Assembly: GCF_944384695.1 (NCBI RefSeq)
Contig: NZ_CALWUQ010000007.1
Location: 1-45,180, forward strand
Reading direction: 5' to 3'
Length of the DNA: 45,180 bases
Source: an uncultured Agathobaculum sp.
GTDB taxonomy: Bacteria; Bacillota; Clostridia; Oscillospirales; Butyricicoccaceae
The notes under the pieces were generated by a model, which saw only the letters and a list, made by a program, of their open reading frames with translations, searched no databases and had not been told where the DNA came from. Made by a program: the position numbers and the translations under genes. Positions 40,061-45,180 of this stretch are shown in pieces; position 1 is the first letter of the stretch, and each line of letters begins with the position of its first letter.

Positions 40061-41898
40061 CACGGCATACCGCCTCCGCCACCGGCAGGCATACTGCCTC
40101 CGCCGCCACCGGAGGGCATGCCACCGCCGCCACCGGCAGGCATGCCGCCCATATCGCCGCCGGACATACCGCCCATGCCACCGCTGGGCATCATGCCCAT
40201 TTCTCCCTCCTCGCCGGAGGACTCATGCATCATCTGCGGCACATAGACGATATCGCCTTCCGCAATACCGGAGACAATCTCGATGTAATTATCGTCCGAC
40301 AGGCCGGTTTCCACCTCGACCGCCTTCCAGCCATCGGGCAGCAGCGTACCGTTTACCATAGTTCCATCCGTATTCTTGGCGCTGTCATCCTTGACATACA
40401 CGATATTTCCGCGCTGCACCGCGGAAATCGGCACTGCGACCGCATCTGCGGCCTCATCCACCACAATGGTCGCGTCCACATTCATGCCAGGCAGCAAGTC
40501 CTCCGGCGGATTGTCAATCTGCACCGTCACCGGATAGCTGGTCACGCCGTTCGAGGTCGTGCCCGCCACCGATACCTTGGTCACCACCCCTTCGATGGTA
40601 CCGGCATCCTCGAGCGAGTCGCAGGTGATATTGACCGTCTGGCCAACCGCCACCTGATTGATATCCAGCTCATCAAGCGAAATATCAAAGGTCAGATAGG
40701 ACAAATCGTAAATGACGGCCAGCGTCGTCTGTCCGTTGGTTGCGTCAAGCGTGTCGCCCACCTTGGTGTTTTTGGTGATAACCGTACCGTCGATGGGTGC
40801 GGTGATGGTATAATCATCCAGCTTATCGACCGTATTCTGATAGGAAAGCTGCTGCTGCTCCAGCGACAGCTTGCTGTTTTCCACCTGATTTTCCACCGAG
40901 GTGGAGGACAGTGTCGCTACGGTCTGCCCTGCCGACACGGAGGAGCCCTCCTGAATGGACAGGCTGGCCACCTTACCGGCGGTATCCGCGGTGATGGTAA
41001 ACTCGGACAGATACGTAAAGTTTGCGCCCTGATTGCAGGCCACACCGTTTACCGTCGCGCTTGCTGCCGACGAGGTGGACAGGCCGCCCGGGTTGCTCAC
41101 CCGAATGGTCACATAGCGGACAATCTGATAGCCGTCGAGTACGGTATCGGCGGCGTCAATGGCCGTAACCGTACCGGTCAGTGTTTCAAACGAGCTGTCC
41201 ATCGTGACCGTGGCCGTCGCGCCCACGCTGAACGTGGCCGCATCCGAGGAGTTAAACGGCACGGTCAGCTCCATGGACGAGGAATCGCGCACATCCGCAA
41301 TCGTCGCGCCCGCCTGCACCTGATCGCCCACCTCGACATACAGCTCGGTCACCACGCCTGCTTTCTCTGATTTGACATTCAAATCATCCAGACTTTCCAC
41401 CGTCTGGTTATAGCTGTTCTGGCTCTGCTGCAGGGAAAGCTGCGCCTGCTCAATCGAATTCTGGGCATCCGTGCTGTCGATTTCATACAGCACATCGCCC
41501 TTTTTCACCTCGTCGCCTTCCTCGAACGTGCAGGAGAGCACCTCGCCCTGTACCGAACTGGTGACATCATACTGATTGGCCGGTTCAATGGTGCCGGTCG
41601 CGGACAGGGTCAGCTGAATATCCTGCCGGGAGGCTTCGCTCTCGGTATAGGTCTGCGTCACCTCACCCTTTCCGGTCTGCAAAAAATGCCGCACGCCGAA
41701 CACACCGGCCAGCACGACCAGCAGCACAACCGGAATGACCACCTTCTTTTTCAGCTTCCTGCGCTTTTTCTTTTTGCTGTGCGCACCGGGCGGCGCGCTC
41801 TCCGCGGGAGACTCCTCTTTGGTCTCGCTATTCGCAGAAAACAGTTTTTTGCCCTTCCGGGACTTTTTATCGCGCAATTTATCAAACGGCAGTTTCAA
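40060..41898 (-). CDS. Membrane-fusion (MacA/HlyD-like) adaptor with Gly-Met-Pro-rich tail
   Basis: A 612-residue adaptor: a Lys-rich cytoplasmic N-terminus (1-51), one membrane helix (about 52-70, VVIPVVLLVVLAGVFGV), two biotinyl-lipoyl/hairpin modules (SSVQGEVLSCTFEEGDEVKKGDVLYEID and later VTKNTKVGDTLDA in separate segments), beta-barrel domains, and a low-complexity tail of GGM, GGMP and GGGGGMP units. It links the ABC permease to the exterior wall zone. The TTG start at 41898 has GGAGG nine bases upstream; the 781-codon frame runs into the divergent regulator gene and is rejected. First gene of the operon. Confidence 0.9.
   Translation of the reverse strand: MKLPFDKLRDKKSRKGKKLFSANSETKEESPAESAPPGAHSKKKKRRKLKKKVVIPVVLLVVLAGVFGVRHFLQTGKGEVTQTYTESEASRQDIQLTLSATGTIEPANQYDVTSSVQGEVLSCTFEEGDEVKKGDVLYEIDSTDAQNSIEQAQLSLQQSQNSYNQTVESLDDLNVKSEKAGVVTELYVEVGDQVQAGATIADVRDSSSMELTVPFNSSDAATFSVGATATVTMDSSFETLTGTVTAIDAADTVLDGYQIVRYVTIRVSNPGGLSTSSAASATVNGVACNQGANFTYLSEFTITADTAGKVASLSIQEGSSVSAGQTVATLSSTSVENQVENSKLSLEQQQLSYQNTVDKLDDYTITAPIDGTVITKNTKVGDTLDATNGQTTLAVIYDLSYLTFDISLDELDINQVAVGQTVNITCDSLEDAGTIEGVVTKVSVAGTTSNGVTSYPVTVQIDNPPEDLLPGMNVDATIVVDEAADAVAVPISAVQRGNIVYVKDDSAKNTDGTMVNGTLLPDGWKAVEVETGLSDDNYIEIVSGIAEGDIVYVPQMMHESSGEEGEMGMMPSGGMGGMSGGDMGGMPAGGGGGMPSGGGGGSMPAGGGGGMP
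40063..40200. repeat. Short tandem repeats coding the Gly/Met/Pro tail
   Basis: The 3' end of the adaptor gene repeats units related to GGCATGCCGCC with GGCGGC-rich spacers, about 45 codons of Gly, Met, Pro, Ser and Ala. Such repeats are slippage-prone and may vary in length between strains. Confidence 0.7.
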
Positions 41899-42068
41899 TC
41901 TTTGCTCCCTCCTGCTCACGTTTTTTTGCCGCGTATCATCATAAGCGCGATGGTTTGAAGAAAGATTGAAAAAAACGCGACTTAACAATTTTTCCATCAC
42001 TCCTACACAAAAACTCCACATATACCGCGCACAATGAAAAGCACTCCCTGTAAGGAAGGAGATTCTAC

Positions 42069-42743
42069 ATGCGCGTTCTTCTGATTGGAGCAACCGAAAA
42101 CGAAAAGATTCCGCAAGCGCTCCGACGCGACCATATTTTGTTCGACCATATCCCATTGCCCGGCACGGAGCCGCTTCTTTGCCCGGAGGGACTGTATGAC
42201 GTCGCAGTTCTGCTGACCGACAATGCAGGCAAAGCCGCAGCGCAGCAATTGACCGCGCTCCTGCCTGCACTGCGCGAGGACGGCATGTCCGTGCCGCTGC
42301 TGATTGTGGCGGCACATCTGTCCGCGCGCGACCGCATCCTGGTGCTGGACGCCGGCGCGGACGATGTGCTGACCCAACCCTTCCTGCTTGGCGAGCTGCT
42401 GGCACGCATCCGCGCGCTCAGCCGGAGAAGTCCGGTATTGCAGCCCCGTCTGTTGCAGGCAGGCGATTTATCGCTCGACCGCGGGCACTGCATGCTGCAA
42501 GGGCCAAAGGGCGAGGTGCGCTTGTCCTGCAAGGAAATGCAGCTCATTGAGCTGTTCCTGCTGCACACCGGACAGGTGCTGCCGCGCGAGACCCTTCGTC
42601 AAAAGGTCTGGGGCATCGACAGCGAATCGGCTTACAATGCCATTGAGGTCTACTTATCCCTTGTACGCCGCAAGCTGCGCACCATCGGCTCGGAGGCGCA
42701 AATCCATGCCGAGCGCGGTGTAGGCTATTACATCGAGGCATAA
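42069..42743 (+). CDS. Response regulator-like winged-helix protein with degenerate receiver
   Basis: A 224-residue OmpR/PhoB-like protein. The C-terminal winged helix (about 130-222) is intact: LSCKEMQLIELFLLHTGQVLPRETLRQKVWG and NAIEVYLSLVRRKLR, ending AERGVGYYIEA. The receiver half keeps LDAGADDVLTQPF, but the acidic pocket is LLIGATE rather than EDD-like, the phospho-Asp position reads YDVAVLLTDN, and the usual Lys before PF is Gln. It probably works without phosphorylation, and there is no histidine kinase beside it. It is divergent from the export/SLH operon, its likely target. GGAAGGAG precedes the ATG. Confidence 0.88.
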   Translation: MRVLLIGATENEKIPQALRRDHILFDHIPLPGTEPLLCPEGLYDVAVLLTDNAGKAAAQQLTALLPALREDGMSVPLLIVAAHLSARDRILVLDAGADDVLTQPFLLGELLARIRALSRRSPVLQPRLLQAGDLSLDRGHCMLQGPKGEVRLSCKEMQLIELFLLHTGQVLPRETLRQKVWGIDSESAYNAIEVYLSLVRRKLRTIGSEAQIHAERGVGYYIEA

Positions 42744-42746
42744 CAA

Positions 42747-42795
42747 AACGTCCCCGCGGCCACATGCATCTGCATGGGCCGCAGGGACGTTTTTC
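42747..42795. terminator. Long bidirectional terminator after the regulator gene
   Basis: An interrupted stem of about 20 bp: AACGTCCC, GCGGCC and CATGCA pair with TGCATG, GGCCGC and GGGACGTT, with one mismatch and one bulge; T5 on the plus strand and T4 on the minus strand. It serves the regulator and the small convergent gene. Confidence 0.88.
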
Positions 42796-42799
42796 TGCG

Positions 42800-42904
42800 T
42801 TACCAACCGCGGTATTTGCCGCGCTCAATCGGGCCGAACAGGACGTCTGTCCAGTGCCGGAACCAATCCCACAGTCCGCTTGTTTTTTGATTGTCCTGTT
42901 TCAT
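42800..42904 (-). CDS. 34-residue small protein
   Basis: A complete ORF: ATG 42904, AAAGGAGG eight bases upstream, TAA at 42802-42800, and the shared terminator immediately after. The product begins MKQDNQKTSGLWDWFRH and ends with an IERGKYRGW stretch; it is Trp-rich and amphipathic, with no signal peptide. Ribosome site, position and terminator make translation likely; the function is unknown. Confidence 0.6.
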   Translation of the reverse strand: MKQDNQKTSGLWDWFRHWTDVLFGPIERGKYRGW

Positions 42905-42997
42905 ACCGCGATCCTCCTTTGTGTTTCTGATTCTATTCTACCCGGTTTCGCCCTGTCTGTCCTTCACAAAACTGTGAAATTTTTCTTAAGAATTTAT

Positions 42998-43030
42998 GAA
43001 GGGGCTGTCCCTGCGCAGGGCAGCCCCTTC
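42998..43030 (-). terminator. Hairpin after rmuC
   Basis: GAAGGGGCTG and CCCTGC pair with GCAGGG and CAGCCCCTTC around one bulged T. It lies 6 bp beyond the rmuC stop. The T-run on the minus strand is poor. Confidence 0.65.
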
Positions 43031-43035
43031 CCGTT

Positions 43036-44304
43036 TCAGTCCTCGTCCTCCGACACATCGGCACCGTCCGTCAGGCCGAGCACAGACTGGCTTTCCGCTT
43101 CGCTCAGCTCGGTCACCCCCTTGAGCTTACGGCGAATCGCGCGCGTGCGCGTGCCGACCAGCTTATCCAGCTCGCGGCTGGCCTGATCCAGTCGGGTCTG
43201 GGTCTGCGTCAGACAGGCCTCGAACTTGTCAAACTCGGTTTTGACCGCGCCCAACACGCTCCACACCTCGCCCGAACGCTTCTGAATCGCAATCGTGCGG
43301 AACGACATCTGCAAGCTGTTGAGCAGCGCCGCCATCGTGCTGGGTCCTGCGATATTGACATGGTAATCGCGTTGCAGCACCTCGACCATGCCGCGGCTGA
43401 CCGCTTCGGCATACAGCCCCTCAAACGGCAGAAACAGGATGCCGAAATCCGTTGTATACGGTGGTTCGAGATACTTGTCGTGGATATCCTTAGCCTCGGA
43501 CTTGAGCGTAGCAATCAGCGCCTTGGCACAGGCGTCAATCTGCTCACGCGAGCCTTCCTCATAGGCGTCGCGCAGCGCGCCGTAGGTATCGCCCGGGAAC
43601 TTGGAGTCAATCGGCAGCCAGACGTGTCCGCCGTCCTCGACCGGTAGCTTGACCGCGTACTCCACCACATTGCGGCTGTTCGGCCGCGTGGCGACGTTGA
43701 CGGCATACTGCTCAGGCGCGAGGATGTCCTCCAAAATCGCGCCCAGTTGGATTTCACCCACAATGCCGCGCGTTTTGACATTGGTCAGCACCTTTTTCAG
43801 GTCGCCCACGCCCTGCGCGAGCGTCTGCATTTCGCCCAGTCCCTTGTAAACCTGCTCCAGTCGCTCATTGACCAGCCGGAAGGACTCGTTCATCCGCTCG
43901 GACAGCGTTTTTTGCAGCTTTTCATCCACAATCTGCCGCATATCATCCAATTTCTTATTGTTATCCGCCTGCATGGCGCGCAGGTTCTGGTCGACCGTGA
44001 CGCGGATATTCTCCAGATTCTGCGTGGTTTCCGCGGTAAAGCCGTGCAGCCGCCGCTCAAACTGTCCCAGCTGGTCGGTCACCGCGCCCATTTTTCCCGC
44101 AAGGCTTTTGTCCATCGCGGAAAGCTGGCTCATCTGCGCCTCGCGCCCCTCGCGCAGGTTCTGATTGACCAGTGTGCCCAGCGCTGTAATCGAGCTGTTC
44201 GCGTCGCTGCCGCCGGACGGCTGCTGCCGCCGGGTGAGCAGCACAAGGACAAGCACCAGCAGCACAACGACCAGCGCCAGCGTGATAACGGGTATGTATT
44301 GCAT
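43036..44304 (-). CDS. rmuC: RmuC family DNA recombination protein
   Basis: A 422-residue protein: an N-terminal membrane helix (about 5-24), a long coiled coil (about 40-175), then the RmuC nuclease-like domain (about 180-370) with TRGIVGEIQLGAILEDIL, VWLPIDSKFPGDTYGALRDAY, DFGILFLPFEGLYAEAV and AGPSTMAALLNSLQMSFRT. RmuC limits sequence inversions in E. coli. It lies 20 bp downstream of the alarmone synthetase gene, so the two probably share a transcript. Confidence 0.94.
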   Translation of the reverse strand: MQYIPVITLALVVVLLVLVLVLLTRRQQPSGGSDANSSITALGTLVNQNLREGREAQMSQLSAMDKSLAGKMGAVTDQLGQFERRLHGFTAETTQNLENIRVTVDQNLRAMQADNNKKLDDMRQIVDEKLQKTLSERMNESFRLVNERLEQVYKGLGEMQTLAQGVGDLKKVLTNVKTRGIVGEIQLGAILEDILAPEQYAVNVATRPNSRNVVEYAVKLPVEDGGHVWLPIDSKFPGDTYGALRDAYEEGSREQIDACAKALIATLKSEAKDIHDKYLEPPYTTDFGILFLPFEGLYAEAVSRGMVEVLQRDYHVNIAGPSTMAALLNSLQMSFRTIAIQKRSGEVWSVLGAVKTEFDKFEACLTQTQTRLDQASRELDKLVGTRTRAIRRKLKGVTELSEAESQSVLGLTDGADVSEDED

Positions 44305-44324
44305 AGAGAGTAATTCCTTTCGGT

Positions 44325-44990
44325 TCAGAGTACGTGTAATTCCTTGGCGATGCGCTGCATTTCCTCATCCGTTGCGGCAATCACATCCGCGCAGGCCTTG
44401 AGGTCGTCCGAGATATGCGCCGGCACCTGCACATTGGACTTATAGCGCAGCTGATGCTCCAGACTGGCCCAGAAGTCCATCGCAATCGTGCGCAGCTGTA
44501 ATTCGATGCGCACCGGCTGCGTGCGGTCGGACAGGAAGATTGGCACCTCCAAAATCAGATGCAGGCTGCGGTAGCCGTTGGGCTTGGGGTTCTCGATGTA
44601 ATCCTTGCGCTCTATGAGCGTCAAATCGTCCTGCCGCATCAGCATATCGGCCACCGTGTAAATATCCTCGATAAACGGGCAAATCACGCGGATGCCGCCA
44701 ATATCGTTGAGATTTTCCATCATGGATTGCAGCGAAATCGGATATCCGCGGCGCTTGAGCTTGCCGATGATGCTGCGCGGGGTCTTGATGCGGCTTTTAA
44801 TCGAGTCGATTGGGCTGGGCTTACCGGAGATGCGCGACTCATCACTCAGAATATCCAGCTTGGTCTTGATTTCGCGGATGCCCGCCTCGTAGAGCATCAT
44901 CATCTGCTGCAGCTGCATCGCGGATTCCAGCAGCTGCTCCTCGTCATGCTGTGACAATTTATCTATCGCAAAAAAATCTGCAAGATCCAT
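44325..44990 (-). CDS. Small alarmone synthetase ((p)ppGpp synthetase, RelA/SpoT domain)
   Basis: A 221-residue single-domain RelA_SpoT protein without hydrolase, TGS or ACT domains. It has DSIKSRIKTPRSIIGKLKRRG, NDIGGIRVICPF, KPNGYRSLHLIL and the catalytic-Glu segment RIELQLRTIAMDFWASLEHQLRYK. It would make (p)ppGpp or pGpp from ATP and GDP/GTP/GMP in response to transcription. ATG 44990 follows GGAGGGG; a frame from 45008 lacks a good site. It forms an operon with rmuC. Confidence 0.93.
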   Translation of the reverse strand: MDLADFFAIDKLSQHDEEQLLESAMQLQQMMMLYEAGIREIKTKLDILSDESRISGKPSPIDSIKSRIKTPRSIIGKLKRRGYPISLQSMMENLNDIGGIRVICPFIEDIYTVADMLMRQDDLTLIERKDYIENPKPNGYRSLHLILEVPIFLSDRTQPVRIELQLRTIAMDFWASLEHQLRYKSNVQVPAHISDDLKACADVIAATDEEMQRIAKELHVL

Positions 44991-45028
44991 GCTATCCCCT
45001 CCACCCATAACAGCGCAATGTTTTTCTT

Positions 45029-45057
45029 ATTATACCACAATTCCGCCGCACACACAA
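45029..45057 (-). promoter_or_regulatory. Promoter of the alarmone synthetase-rmuC operon
   Basis: On the minus strand TTGTGT (plus 45052-45057), 17 bp, exact TATAAT (plus 45029-45034), 38 bp upstream of the start codon. Confidence 0.75.
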
Positions 45058-45094
45058 TCGACCGAAAACAGCGTCGTTTTTTCTCTGCGCAACC

Positions 45095-45180
45095 CCTGAA
45101 AGGTTTAAGGCAACACCGCATAATAAGGCAAAAAGAACCGTCCTACCAGTACATAGCTTTTGGCAGAACGGTTTATGTTT
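45095..45180. other. Structured window edge, possible insertion-sequence terminus
   Basis: After 45095 the sequence changes to GGTTTAAGGCAACACCGC and an interrupted hairpin (AACCGT ... ACGGTT with inner CCA/TGG). This resembles the terminal region of an insertion sequence or a repeated element, but no transposase is visible, so the call is tentative. Confidence 0.25.

Noticed and set aside
40030..41370. 446-codon open frame antisense to the adaptor gene
   Set aside because: Low-complexity His/Arg shadow of the real gene.
41899..42405. Upstream extension of the adaptor reading frame
   Set aside because: It would overlap the divergent regulator gene and lacks a ribosome site; TTG 41898 has GGAGG.
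1..45180. CRISPR arrays, rRNA or tRNA genes
   Set aside because: No regularly spaced repeats, rRNA blocks or tRNA cloverleaf with CCA-type ends noticed while reading; a tRNAscan or CRISPR finder run would settle this.

Overview
The window looks like a chromosomal segment of a GC-rich, low-oxygen gut Firmicute of class Clostridia (Oscillospirales; a Butyricicoccus/Agathobaculum-like organism is my guess). The clues are strong GGAGG ribosome binding sites, TTGnnn-17-TATAAT promoters, a split purine (PurO plus AICAR transformylase) pathway, an archaeal-type AspRS, and secreted SLH proteins together with CsaB. All assignments come from reading the sequence; no database search was run.

Positions 1 to about 6530 are visibly more AT-rich and accessory. 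They look like one end of an integrated conjugative or mobilizable element inserted at the 3' end of rlmD, whose last ~90 codons appear to have been donated by the element. The segment carries a partial zinc-finger protein, a structured oriT-like stretch, a divergent HTH/SLOG pair sharing an operator-overlapped promoter, and a compact restriction-modification module. That module is an HTH regulator, a methylase with an N-terminal PD-(D/E)XK nuclease domain, and an S subunit. A DUF6061-like gene follows.

From 6.5 to 11.6 kb are rlmD, a small hypothetical gene, an ECF sigma/anti-sigma pair with two tandem ECF-like promoters, and glgB. From 22.65 down to 11.68 kb runs a tightly coupled purine operon on the minus strand: leader peptide and attenuator, purE, purC, purF, a glutaminase-dead purF paralogue, purM, purN, a PurO-type IMP cyclohydrolase, a stand-alone AICAR transformylase, two unknown membrane proteins, purD and a YbjN-like protein. 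From 22.7 to 27.7 kb lie envelope polysaccharide genes: a TuaH-like transferase, a glycosyltransferase-CsaB fusion, and a divergent flippase.

From 27.8 to 36.2 kb are the AspRS, a second sigma/anti-sigma pair, an HPr-like protein without the phosphorylatable His, a yqeG-nfo-like-aroQ-pepP operon, a hypothetical protein and ybaK. From 36.3 to 42.7 kb is a MacAB-like export operon ending with an SLH-domain protein, divergent from a degenerate response regulator. The window closes with a 34-codon gene, a small alarmone synthetase/rmuC pair, and a structured end that may be the edge of an insertion sequence.

Two items most deserve follow-up. One is the purE leader (27-codon ORF plus terminator). 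The other is the purF paralogue without the catalytic cysteine, in the same operon as two uncharacterised membrane proteins.
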